A stretch of 15,165 bases of DNA from the NCBI GenBank assembly GCA_943914115.1, contig CALUAU010000041.1, forward strand, positions 1 to 15,165, read 5' to 3'. How positions within the stretch are numbered: position 1 is the first letter of the stretch; every line of letters begins with the position of its first letter. The position numbers and the translations under genes are program-made. Shown in pieces: positions 6,988 to 13,669 of this stretch. Origin of the DNA: an uncultured Microbacteriaceae bacterium. GTDB taxonomy: Bacteria > Actinomycetota > Actinomycetes > Actinomycetales > Microbacteriaceae. The notes below the pieces were generated by a model. That model had not been told where the DNA came from. It ran no database searches and worked only from the letters and a program-made list of their open reading frames with translations.

Positions 6988-7623
6988 ATGACTCCCGATG
7001 CTCGAGCTGCGGTTATGGCGCGTGTGATGCAGTTCATGCGTCCAGCCGCGCCGTTCATTGTTGCCATCTGGACGGTGGGCGCGTGGCTGGTGATGCGACA
7101 GACCGCGAGCGGGTTTTTGGCACTGTTTATCACCGTGCCGGTCGGGTTCTTGCAAATGGCAACTCTTGGTTTCCTGTTTTGGTTGCGGCCGAGCGCGCGA
7201 TTGTCGGGGGCGTATCGCCCCGACGATCTGTTCTGGTATTTCGCAACTTTCGCCCTCTGGTTGATCGGGGCGGTGATGCCCGGGCCGGCGGCGGCAGGTT
7301 TGCTGCAGGTGCTGGCGTTTGTTGTGGGTTCGGTGGCGGTGTACCGCATCGGGCGCAGCTCGCAAGCAGAGCACCTCAATGTCATGCGGCAGCGCTTCAC
7401 GCAGACTGCCACCGGGCAATTCGGTGATCCGGCAGCCGGCGCACCCTCTGGTTGGCGTCGTGCGCGCATCATCACCATCGAAACCAGGCCCACGAACCGT
7501 GGCGACTTCATGGGTCACGAGCTGGAAGTGGTCGACGGTGAAATTATCGACGAACCCAATCCACGCATCCGGCGCGATGATGAACCGGATGAGTGGACAG
7601 CGCGACCCCACATCGATCGATAG
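6988..7623 (+). CDS. Conserved-type small membrane protein, function unknown
   Basis: A 211-residue product not matched to a named family here. It has about four hydrophobic helices (roughly 19-36, 41-66, 80-98 and 101-119) in the first 120 residues. A soluble charged C-terminal part of about 90 residues follows, ending in an acidic/basic tail (EIIDEPNPRIRRDDEPDEW). Basic residues after helix 4 (YRIGRSSQ) suggest a cytoplasmic C-terminus. The ATG at 6988 is preferred over the GTG at 6967 because a -10-like TACCGT lies 6 nt before it. It sits between the YbdK-type ligase and rplS, with 82 bp and 180 bp gaps, and is probably its own transcript. No signal peptide cleavage site or catalytic motif is evident. 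Confidence 0.75.
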   Translation: MTPDARAAVMARVMQFMRPAAPFIVAIWTVGAWLVMRQTASGFLALFITVPVGFLQMATLGFLFWLRPSARLSGAYRPDDLFWYFATFALWLIGAVMPGPAAAGLLQVLAFVVGSVAVYRIGRSSQAEHLNVMRQRFTQTATGQFGDPAAGAPSGWRRARIITIETRPTNRGDFMGHELEVVDGEIIDEPNPRIRRDDEPDEWTARPHIDR

Positions 7624-7667
7624 TCCATATCGCCGAGCGTGCCGCGGCGATCAGCGCATATCGACGC

Positions 7668-7697
7668 TTGCCGCAGAGTGTTGAGCTGTGGAAGAAT
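7668..7697 (+). promoter_or_regulatory. Candidate rplS promoter
   Basis: TTGCCG (7668-7673) and AAGAAT (7692-7697) are separated by 18 bp, each within one or two bases of the sigma-70 consensus. Initiation around 7704 would give a leader of about 100 nt before rplS. Confidence 0.4.
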
Positions 7698-7720
7698 AGT
7701 CGCTTGTGCCGCGGCTCGAC

Positions 7721-7792
7721 TCTGCCTCAGGGGACAATCAGCCGATGAGCGCACAACAACAGTCTTATTATTCGCACCCGACCTGAGGCGGG
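7721..7792 (+). promoter_or_regulatory. Structured rplS leader: long-range stem bracketing a possible upstream ORF
   Basis: GCCTCAGG (7724-7731) and CCTGAGGC (7782-7789) are perfect reverse complements. The pairing extends outward through T-G, C-G and T-G to 7721/7792. The stem encloses about 50 nt and ends right before the rplS ribosome-binding site GAGAGAG (7794-7800). Ribosomal protein leaders of this kind often control their own gene. Whether this is a known L19 leader class cannot be told here. Confidence 0.5.
7745..7786 (+). CDS. Possible 13-codon leader peptide upstream of rplS
   Basis: ATG at 7745 opens MSAQQQSYYSHPT and stops at TGA 7784-7786, inside the right arm of the leader stem. 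AGGGGA (7729-7734), 10 nt upstream, could serve as ribosome-binding site and overlaps the left arm. A ribosome on this ORF would therefore disrupt the stem. An ORF of this size can arise by chance; it is offered as a candidate only. Confidence 0.25.
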   Translation: MSAQQQSYYSHPT

Positions 7793-7803
7793 CGAGAGAG
7801 TGA

Positions 7804-8160
7804 ATGACCAAAATGGCCAATCTCATTGACCAGATCGACGCCCAGTCGCTGAAGGACGTCCCCGACTTCCGCCCCGGCGACACTGTCAAGGTGCACGTCA
7901 ACATCGTTGAAGGTAACCGTTCGCGCGTGCAGGTGTTCCAGGGCATCGTGCTGGGCCGTCAGGGCGCCGGCGTCAGCGAAACCTTCACCGTGCGCAAGGT
8001 CAGCTTCCAGGTGGGTGTCGAGCGGGTGTTCCCCGTCCACTCGCCGATCATTGAAAAGATCGAGATCGTTACCCGCGGTGACGTGCGCCGCGCGAAGCTC
8101 TACTACCTCCGTGACCGCCACGGCAAGGCTGCGAAGATTCGCGAGAAGCGCGCCAACTAG
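7804..8160 (+). CDS. rplS: 50S ribosomal protein L19
   Basis: Large-subunit protein at the 30S-50S interface. The 118-residue product is full length and carries the family blocks [59 protein letters not shown] and [21 protein letters not shown]. The ATG at 7804 is preceded by GAGAGAG (7794-7800). The second in-frame ATG (7813) is less well placed. In many bacteria rplS closes the rpsP-rimM-trmD operon; here it has its own promoter and leader and reads in the opposite direction from trmD. Two strong stem-loops follow the stop. Confidence 0.97.
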   Translation: MTKMANLIDQIDAQSLKDVPDFRPGDTVKVHVNIVEGNRSRVQVFQGIVLGRQGAGVSETFTVRKVSFQVGVERVFPVHSPIIEKIEIVTRGDVRRAKLYYLRDRHGKAAKIREKRAN

Positions 8161-8167
8161 TTGCTTT

Positions 8168-8190
8168 GGTGCCGACGCGTGGTCGGCACC
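8168..8190 (+). terminator. First stem-loop after rplS
   Basis: GGTGCCGAC (8168-8176) and GTCGGCACC (8182-8190) form a perfect 9-bp stem with a 5-nt loop, 7 nt after the rplS stop. The bases that follow are GCAAAAAAG, not a U-run. It is probably a U-less actinobacterial terminator or a 3' stabilising stem. Confidence 0.65.
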
Positions 8191-8201
8191 GCAAAAAAGA
8201 T

Positions 8202-8237
8202 CGACGGTCACCGCATCAATACCGGCGGTGACCGTCG
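8202..8237 (+). terminator. Second stem-loop after rplS
   Basis: CGACGGTCACCGC (8202-8214) pairs perfectly over 13 bp with 8225-8237, with a 10-nt loop, followed by UUUCGCAUU. Together with the first stem it looks like a tandem terminator separating rplS from lepB. Confidence 0.7.
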
Positions 8238-8245
8238 TTTCGCAT

Positions 8246-8251
8246 TAGACT
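8246..8251 (+). promoter_or_regulatory. Candidate -10 for lepB
   Basis: TAGACT fits TAnnnT, lies just after the second rplS stem-loop and about 30 nt before the lepB start. No clear -35 because that position falls in the hairpin. Confidence 0.35.
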
Positions 8252-8281
8252 GCGGTGGCTACCTGAGAGCGAGGAGACGGA

Positions 8282-9115
8282 TTGAGCGACAGCTACGAGT
8301 TGCCTGAGCTGTCGCCGGATGAACCCGGTGAGCCAGACCTGCTAGCCCCGTACCGGCACGGTGTCGGCAATCGGCACCGGGCAAACGAGCACCTGCAACT
8401 TGACGCAAACGGTAAGGTGACCCGGGCTGACGGCGGCGGGTCGTATCTACGTGACCTGTTCGTGATCGTGGCGCTGGCGATCGTGATCTCAATCGTCGTC
8501 AAGACGTTCTTCCTTCGCCCGTTTGCGATCCCATCCGGGTCGATGCGCAACACGCTCGTCGAAGGCGATCGGGTGTTGGTCAACCTGCTGTCACCCGGGT
8601 TCATAGACATCCACCGCGGCGATGTGATCGTGTTTAAAGACCCGGGCGGCTGGTTACCAGAAATCAAGCGGCCCGAGAAACCATTCGTTACTGCCGTGAT
8701 CGATGGCGCACTCGAACTGGTGGGGTTGAAAGCCGAAGAATCGACCGGCCACCTGATTAAGCGCGTGATCGGGCTGCCCGGCGACCATGTGGTGTGCTGT
8801 AACGCCTACGGGCAACTCGAGATCAACGATGTGGCGATCGACGAGCCCTACATCATTCGCCCCAGCGGCGAGAACGCTAGCGGCATCAGCTTTGATGTGA
8901 CAGTTCCCAAAGATTCGGTTTGGGTGATGGGCGATAACCGCTACAACTCAGAAGACTCACGCTTTCACGCCGACACACCAACCAGGGGGTTCGTGCCCTA
9001 TGACGACATCGTGGGCCAGGCCTTCATCATCAACTGGCCGCTCGACCGATTCAGTTGGATTGACAGCTCTCGGCAAACATTCGTGAACGTGCCATCGCGC
9101 GAACCGCAGCCGTGA
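8282..9115 (+). CDS. lepB: Signal peptidase I
   Basis: Membrane-bound serine protease (S26) that cleaves signal peptides from exported proteins outside the membrane. The 277-residue product has a charged cytoplasmic N-terminus, one transmembrane helix (about 58-78, LFVIVALAIVISIVV) and the catalytic Ser87 in IPSGSMRNTL. The general base Lys160 lies in HLIKRVIGLPGD, and the conserved box GDNRYNSEDSR spans 217-227. The region between Ser and Lys carries an extra loop of about 25 residues (IKRPEKPFVTAVIDGALELVG). The start is a TTG at 8282, 5 nt after GAGGAG (8271-8276). Its stop overlaps the rnhB start (GTGA, 4 bp), so the two are translationally coupled. It supplies the cleavage step for proteins delivered by the Ffh pathway. 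Confidence 0.96.
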   Translation: MSDSYELPELSPDEPGEPDLLAPYRHGVGNRHRANEHLQLDANGKVTRADGGGSYLRDLFVIVALAIVISIVVKTFFLRPFAIPSGSMRNTLVEGDRVLVNLLSPGFIDIHRGDVIVFKDPGGWLPEIKRPEKPFVTAVIDGALELVGLKAEESTGHLIKRVIGLPGDHVVCCNAYGQLEINDVAIDEPYIIRPSGENASGISFDVTVPKDSVWVMGDNRYNSEDSRFHADTPTRGFVPYDDIVGQAFIINWPLDRFSWIDSSRQTFVNVPSREPQP

Positions 9116-9762
9116 CCGAACCCACACTCGAAACCGAGCAGCAGCTGCTCACCGAGCACGAACTCGTGATCGGCATTGATGAAGTGGGCCGGGGTGCCAT
9201 CGCGGGCCCGGTGGCCGTGGGAGCGTGTGTAATCGCAACCGACCAGCTTGAACAGGGTGCACCCGCCGGTGTGCGCGATTCGAAACTGTTAACCGCAAAG
9301 CGTCGCCTCGCCGTCGAACCCGCAGCTCGTGCCTGGGCACTGGCAAGCGCAGTGGGGTGGGCAACCGCCGCCGAAATTGACGAATATGGCATCGGCAATT
9401 GTCTCGCCTCCGCCGCCATTCGCGCCCTCGGTGAACTGTGGCAGCAGGGCATCCCGGTCGATCGCGCGGCTATCCTGCTCGACGGCTCGCACGACTGGCT
9501 CACCGGCGCGATGCAACATCCGATTCCGGTGCTGTTGCGGCCGAAAGCCGACCGCGACTGTGCATCCGTGGCAGCCGCATCGGTTATCGCCAAAGTGGCG
9601 CGCGACCTGCATATGGCCGAGCTGGCCGCATCGCAACCGGAATGGGAAGTGTATGGCTGGCAAAGCAACGTCGGTTACGGGTCGGCTAAACATCGCGCCG
9701 CAATCCGGCAGCACGGCCCCAGTCTCCAGCATCGGCACACCTGGCTGACCAAGATCAGCTAG
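9112..9762 (+). CDS. rnhB: Ribonuclease HII
   Basis: Cleaves RNA in RNA-DNA hybrids and removes single ribonucleotides misincorporated into DNA. The 216-residue product has the family motif GIDEVGRGAIAGP (21-33) with acidic residues D23 and E24, DSK (56-58), D124 in LLDGS, and the block KADRDCASVAAASVIAKVARD ending in D165. These give the four metal-binding acids. C-terminal SNVGYGSAKH matches the usual G-Y-G-T-x-x-H element, with Ser for Thr. It starts at GTG 9112, overlapping the lepB stop by 4 bp. The lepB-rnhB-DUF2469 order is conserved in Actinobacteria. Confidence 0.96.
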   Translation: MTEPTLETEQQLLTEHELVIGIDEVGRGAIAGPVAVGACVIATDQLEQGAPAGVRDSKLLTAKRRLAVEPAARAWALASAVGWATAAEIDEYGIGNCLASAAIRALGELWQQGIPVDRAAILLDGSHDWLTGAMQHPIPVLLRPKADRDCASVAAASVIAKVARDLHMAELAASQPEWEVYGWQSNVGYGSAKHRAAIRQHGPSLQHRHTWLTKIS

Positions 9763-9792
9763 CGCATCCTGGCTCGTAGCGCCCCGCTGGCG

Positions 9793-9798
9793 TACCAT
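9793..9798 (+). promoter_or_regulatory. Probable -10 of the DUF2469 gene (leaderless)
   Basis: TACCAT is 8 nt before the ATG at 9807 and there is no Shine-Dalgarno, so a leaderless mRNA separate from lepB-rnhB is likely. Confidence 0.45.
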
Positions 9799-9806
9799 CG
9801 AAAGTT

Positions 9807-10130
9807 ATGAACGAAGAGGCATTCGACGACTACGAGCGCGAACTCGAACTCGCGCTTTTTCAGGAGTATCGCGACGTCGTTAACCAGTTCAAATATGTCG
9901 TCGAAACCGAGCGCCGATTCTATCTCGCCAATGAGGTTGAATTCGCTCGCCAGGATGCTGCCAACGACTTCTACTTCGAACTCACCATGCGCGACGTGTG
10001 GGTGTGGGACATTTACCGCTCCGACCGTTTCGTGAAACAGGTGCGGGTGCTCACGTTCAAAGATGTGAATGTTGAAGAACTCAACGCCCACGACTTCGAA
10101 CTACCGAAAGAACTTTCGCTCGGCGACTAG
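9807..10130 (+). CDS. DUF2469 family protein (Rv2901c-like)
   Basis: A 107-residue acidic protein of the DUF2469 family, found in Actinobacteria next to rnhB (Rv2901c in M. tuberculosis). Diagnostic blocks are YERELELALFQEYRDVV, QFKYVVETERRFYLANEVE, DVWVWDIYR and FVKQVRVLTFKDVNVEEL. No signal peptide, membrane helix or catalytic motif is visible; the protein is probably cytoplasmic and its biochemical role is unknown. A -10-like TACCAT directly upstream suggests its own transcript. Confidence 0.95.
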   Translation: MNEEAFDDYERELELALFQEYRDVVNQFKYVVETERRFYLANEVEFARQDAANDFYFELTMRDVWVWDIYRSDRFVKQVRVLTFKDVNVEELNAHDFELPKELSLGD

Positions 10131-10335
10131 TCACCGCGCTCGTGCAGCACCGGTTCACCACGATCTCGACCTGATAGGGCCCCAACACCGAGCTGCACGC
10201 CAATAGGCATCGGCGAGTCAGGCGCAACGCGACCGCCTTGCTTGTGGAAAGGCGTCCATCCACAGAGACCTCCCGGCGAGGCTGCCAAACACCGCTGTTG
10301 CGGCAGGCTACTGGCACATTCATCCAGGAGGTGCC
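10131..10335 (+). other. Structured 205-bp intergenic region between DUF2469 and yraN
   Basis: No convincing gene is seen. CGTGCAGC (10141-10148) pairs with GCTGCACG (10192-10199), and inside it CGGT (10151-10154) pairs with ACCG (10187-10190). Together they give a 12-bp stem with a small internal loop, starting 10 nt after the DUF2469 stop. A second element near 10282-10306 can fold as CTGCC/GGCAG or as CCGC-tgtt-GCGG, which are mutually exclusive. The first may be a terminator; the rest probably holds the yraN promoter. AGGAGG (10326-10331) is a near-perfect ribosome-binding site. Confidence 0.5.
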
Positions 10336-10701
10336 ATGAACCAACGCATCGCGCTCGGCCGCCGCGGGGAAGATCTCGCGCTCGCCTACCTCGAAGACGC
10401 GAACTACGAAATTCTCGACCGAAACTGGCGCTGCCGGGCAGGGGAAATCGACATCGTCGCCCGCGACGCCCGCTATCTCATCTGTGTTGAGGTGCGCACC
10501 CGCAGCGGTATTGGTTTTGGCGACCCACTCGAATCGCTCACCACCGAAAAACTCGCGCGGATGCGTGACCTGGCGCTCGCGTGGCGAGGTGAGCATCCCG
10601 AGTTTTCGGGACTGCTGCGCCTTGATGCCATCGGAGTGCTGCTCACCAGGGGTGGCGAACCGCAACTTCGTCACATCGTCGGCATTGGAGCGCGAAACTG
10701 A
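10336..10701 (+). CDS. yraN: YraN/UPF0102 family endonuclease-like protein
   Basis: A 121-residue UPF0102 protein with a predicted restriction-endonuclease-like fold; the cellular role is not firmly known. The family motifs are LGRRGEDLALAYLED (7-21), RNWRCRAGEIDIVARD (29-44) with the conserved Glu and Asp of the nuclease-like core, and CVEVRTR (50-56). AGGAGG 4 nt before the ATG makes the start secure. Its TGA overlaps the comM ATG by one base (TGATG). The yraN-comM-dprA order equals Rv2898c-Rv2896c of M. tuberculosis, which suggests a shared role in DNA processing. Confidence 0.93.
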   Translation: MNQRIALGRRGEDLALAYLEDANYEILDRNWRCRAGEIDIVARDARYLICVEVRTRSGIGFGDPLESLTTEKLARMRDLALAWRGEHPEFSGLLRLDAIGVLLTRGGEPQLRHIVGIGARN

Positions 10702-12257
10702 TGCTCGGGGTACCGGTGCGCACCTGGGCGATGGCACTCCAGGGGCTGGGCGGACAACCAATTGAAGTGCAGGCGGTGGTGCTTTCGGGGCTGCCACGCG
10801 TGATTGTGGTGGGCCTGCCGGATGTGGCAATCGGTGAAGCGACCGACCGCATCCGGGCAGCCTTCGGCACACTCGGAAAATCGCTGCCACCGCATCGCAT
10901 CACCCTCAATCTCTCACCCGTCGACCTCCCCAAACACGGCGCCGGCTTCGACCTCGCAATGGCCGTAGCGCTCTTGGCGGTGAGCGGAGTCATTGATTCA
11001 CAGGTGGTCGACCGAGCCGTACACATTGGCGAGCTCGGTCTTGACGGGGCTGTGCTGCCAGTGCGCGGGGTGCTACCCGCGGTGGCTGCCGCCCGCGAGG
11101 CCGGATTCTCGACCGTGGTAGTGCCACAGGCGTGCGCCACAGAAGCCGAGCTCGTCACCGGGATTCGGGTGGTGGCAGTGAGCTCACTCCACGAACTTGC
11201 CCGACACTACGGCGCCGAAATCGATGTGCCGGCACCACAGCGACAAGAGTTGACCCAAATCGTGCAGCCACAGCCCCCTGGCCCCACCAAAGATTTGACC
11301 GATGTGCTGGGAATGGACGATGCGGTGCGGGCACTATTAATCGCTGCAGCGGGAAGGCACCATCTCAGCATGATCGGCCCGCCCGGAAGCGGTAAAACGA
11401 TGCTCGCCGAACGCCTCCCGGGCATCCTGCCACCCCTCGACGCCCAAGCCGCAGTAACCGTGGCCGCCCTGCGATCACTGTGCGGCATCCCAATCGGAAC
11501 CAAACTCGACCGCACCCCGCCCTTTCAAGCCCCGCATCACAGTGCCACCCAGGTGGCGCTCGTCGGCGGCGGCAGCGGCAACCGCATCAACCCCGGTGCG
11601 ATCTCGCTCGCCTCGCACGGAGTGCTCTTTCTCGACGAGGCACCCGAGTTTTCACGCAGCGTGCTCGATGCACTGCGACAACCGCTCGAATCGGGCGAGA
11701 TCACCATCCACCGCGCTCGCGCAAGCGCCACCTACCCCGCAAACCCACTGCTGGTGCTCGCAGCCAACCCGTGCCCGTGCGGTAACGCCGATGTGCCGGG
11801 CACCGAGTGCAGCTGCGCGCCGAGTGTGCGGCAACGGTATCTGCGCCGCCTGAGCGGGCCGCTGCTCGACCGCATCGACCTGCAGGTGCGCGTGGCTCGG
11901 CCGAGCGTAGCCGCGATGCGGCTCGCTGCCGCCGGCAGTCAGGGCAGCGTGTCAACGACCAGCGCCGCCGAACAGGTGCTTGCCGCTCGCGAACGAGCGG
12001 CGGCCAGGCTCGAGCCCCTCGGGTGCCGAGTCAACGCCGAGGTCGACTCGGCAGCGCTTCGTCGCACCGAACTGCGCCCAGCCCCCGGTGCCAGCCAGCC
12101 ACTTGACCGCGCGCTTGAACGCGGGCTCATCACCATGCGCGGCTACACGCGTGCACAGCGCACCGCCTGGACTATTGCCGATTTGGCCGGTAGCGATCGC
12201 CCCACCCGTGACCACATCACCGAGGCGCTGTGGTTTCGCACCGCCTCACACCGCTAG
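10701..12257 (+). CDS. comM: YifB/ComM family Mg-chelatase-like AAA+ ATPase
   Basis: Helicase-like AAA+ protein. Proteobacterial ComM promotes branch migration during natural transformation; the actinobacterial role is unproven. The 518-residue product has the N-terminal ChlI-like domain (about 20-170, including LPRVIVVGLPD and NLSPVDLPKHGAGFDLA). The AAA+ module carries Walker A GPPGSGKTM (226-234), Walker B VLFLDE (308-313) and the RYLRRLSGPLLDRIDL segment (379-394). Four cysteines (C358, C360, C370, C372) form the cluster NPCPCG...CSC typical of the family. A C-terminal Mg-chelatase domain follows. It is coupled to yraN and followed after 35 bp by dprA. Confidence 0.95.
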   Translation: MLGVPVRTWAMALQGLGGQPIEVQAVVLSGLPRVIVVGLPDVAIGEATDRIRAAFGTLGKSLPPHRITLNLSPVDLPKHGAGFDLAMAVALLAVSGVIDSQVVDRAVHIGELGLDGAVLPVRGVLPAVAAAREAGFSTVVVPQACATEAELVTGIRVVAVSSLHELARHYGAEIDVPAPQRQELTQIVQPQPPGPTKDLTDVLGMDDAVRALLIAAAGRHHLSMIGPPGSGKTMLAERLPGILPPLDAQAAVTVAALRSLCGIPIGTKLDRTPPFQAPHHSATQVALVGGGSGNRINPGAISLASHGVLFLDEAPEFSRSVLDALRQPLESGEITIHRARASATYPANPLLVLAANPCPCGNADVPGTECSCAPSVRQRYLRRLSGPLLDRIDLQVRVARPSVAAMRLAAAGSQGSVSTTSAAEQVLAARERAAARLEPLGCRVNAEVDSAALRRTELRPAPGASQPLDRALERGLITMRGYTRAQRTAWTIADLAGSDRPTRDHITEALWFRTASHR

Positions 12258-12280
12258 CCCAACTTGCGAGCGCTCCCAGA

Positions 12281-12287
12281 GAAAGGA
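12281..12287 (+). promoter_or_regulatory. Ribosome-binding site that sets the dprA start
   Basis: GAAAGGA lies 5 nt before the ATG at 12293. The frame is open upstream to an alternative start at 12230, but that would overlap comM and has no such site. Confidence 0.65.
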
Positions 12288-12292
12288 CCATC

Positions 12293-13603
12293 ATGCCCGC
12301 TCAAACTCGGCAGTCTGATACCGAAGTGTTTCGCCGCGATGCAGCCCACGTGCTCGCCACCGCGCAGCCGCTTCTTGCCCCGCTACGCACACAGCTCGAC
12401 ACCATCGACCCGGCGACGCTATTTGCTCGCGTGTGCTGGTCGGCTGTCTGCGAACCCGGTGACCGAGCTGCCGGAACCCTGATCGCAGCACTCGGCCCCG
12501 AAGCGATATTCCCGCTTTTTGCCGGAAACGAGGCAGTGGTGGCCGAAGCGCTCAGCGAACGCCAGCTCACCGGTGAACACGACTGGTCGGCGGCAATTGC
12601 GCGCTGGCGGCCGCGGTTGCATCTCGAACGAATCTCTGCGGCCTGCCGTAATGCAGCCCAGGTGAACGCCAGGGTTGTGGTGCCCGGTGACGCAGCCTGG
12701 CCCACAGGGTTGGCTGCGCTCGGTGATAGCCAGCCACATGCGCTGTGGGTTCGAGGTCGGCTCGAAGCGCTGGCAGCGTGCGGCAAGAGCGTCGCAATAG
12801 TCGGTGCCCGCGCCGCATCCAATTACGGTGTTGAAGCCGCAGCTGATCTCACCGCCGGATTGAGTGATCAGGGCTTCGCGATCGTTTCGGGCGGCGCCTA
12901 CGGCATCGACGCTGCCGCTCATCGCACCGCGCTCGCAAGCGACGCGACAACTGTTGCCGTGCTGGCAGGCGGTGTTGACCGTCTCTATCCCGCCGCCCAC
13001 CGCCAACTGTTCGCGCAAATCATTCACTCGGGTGCCGTGGTGTCAGAACTCATCGTCGGGCAGGCGCCCGAGCGCTGGCGCTTTATCCAACGCAATCGCA
13101 TCATTGCGGCACTGGCAACCGTCACCGTCATCGTTGAAGCCGGACGACGTTCGGGCGCGCTCCACACCGCCCGCAGTGCCCTTGAGATCGGCAACCCGGT
13201 GGGTGCCGTACCCGGGCCGATTCACTCGGCAGCTTCGGCTGGATGCCACCAGCTCATTCGTGATGGGCTGGCACAGTTGATTACCGGCACCGAAGACACT
13301 GTGCAGCTGTGGCGTGAAAGTGCTGGGTTCGGCTGGTGCAGCCCCGAACTGCAAATCGACATTCCCGAGTCGGTGACCGACTCGCAACGCAGCGACCATG
13401 CCCGAGTGGCCACCGAGCACAGCGATGCTGCGCGCCGCATCTTCGACGCGCTGCGACCGCGAAGCACAAAAACGCCCGAGGCGCTCGCGGTGCACGCGGG
13501 AATGTCGATGCGTGAGGTGCGTGCCGCACTTGTCGAACTTGAGCTGAGTGGCTGGGCCGTGCAACACGATACCGGCTGGCGGCGTGGCAGCGGCGCACCG
13601 TGA
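12293..13603 (+). CDS. dprA: DNA-processing protein DprA (Smf)
   Basis: Binds single-stranded DNA and loads RecA, protecting incoming DNA in transformable bacteria; it is also widespread in bacteria without known competence. From ATG 12293 the product is 436 residues. The N-terminal part carries the actinobacterial ARVCWSAVCEPGDRAAGTLI block. The Rossmann-like core follows, with VAIVGARAASNYG (167-179), IVSGGAYGIDAAAHR (197-211), AVLAGGVDRLYPAAH (222-236), RFIQRNRIIAAL (263-274), VIVEAGRRSGALHTA (279-293) and GNPVGAVPGP (300-309). A C-terminal winged-helix-like domain spans about 375-436 (KTPEALAVHAGMSMREVRAAL). It lies between comM and xerC in the conserved order. Confidence 0.96.
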   Translation: MPAQTRQSDTEVFRRDAAHVLATAQPLLAPLRTQLDTIDPATLFARVCWSAVCEPGDRAAGTLIAALGPEAIFPLFAGNEAVVAEALSERQLTGEHDWSAAIARWRPRLHLERISAACRNAAQVNARVVVPGDAAWPTGLAALGDSQPHALWVRGRLEALAACGKSVAIVGARAASNYGVEAAADLTAGLSDQGFAIVSGGAYGIDAAAHRTALASDATTVAVLAGGVDRLYPAAHRQLFAQIIHSGAVVSELIVGQAPERWRFIQRNRIIAALATVTVIVEAGRRSGALHTARSALEIGNPVGAVPGPIHSAASAGCHQLIRDGLAQLITGTEDTVQLWRESAGFGWCSPELQIDIPESVTDSQRSDHARVATEHSDAARRIFDALRPRSTKTPEALAVHAGMSMREVRAALVELELSGWAVQHDTGWRRGSGAP

Positions 13604-13613
13604 CCACTCGATG

Positions 13614-13628
13614 CACCGGCAACCGGTG
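13614..13628 (+). terminator. Short stem-loop after dprA
   Basis: CACCGG (13614-13619), a 3-nt loop, then CCGGTG (13623-13628), 10 nt after the dprA stop. There is no U-run. Possibly a weak terminator upstream of the xerC promoter. Confidence 0.35.
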
Positions 13629-13657
13629 TGTGCGGCGAGCACCACTGCAGAGGCTGT

Positions 13658-13663
13658 CACACT
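13658..13663 (+). promoter_or_regulatory. Possible -10 of xerC
   Basis: CACACT lies 6 nt before the ATG at 13670, the same geometry as the other likely leaderless genes here, but the first base departs from TAnnnT. Weak. Confidence 0.3.
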
Positions 13664-13669
13664 GGGGGT

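Noticed and set aside
6372..7511. Minus-strand frame of 379 codons spanning the YbdK-type ligase and membrane-protein genes
   Set aside because: It crosses two genes on the opposite strand and their promoter, and its translation has no recognisable motif.
10240..10262. TTGTGGAAA and CATCCACAG as DnaA-box-like sites
   Set aside because: Each differs from the TTWTNCACA consensus by one or two bases and there is no cluster; expected by chance.
10485..10503. Arg instead of Lys in the ExK-like motif of YraN (VEVRTR)
   Set aside because: VEVR occurs in many YraN proteins, including E. coli, so it is not unusual.
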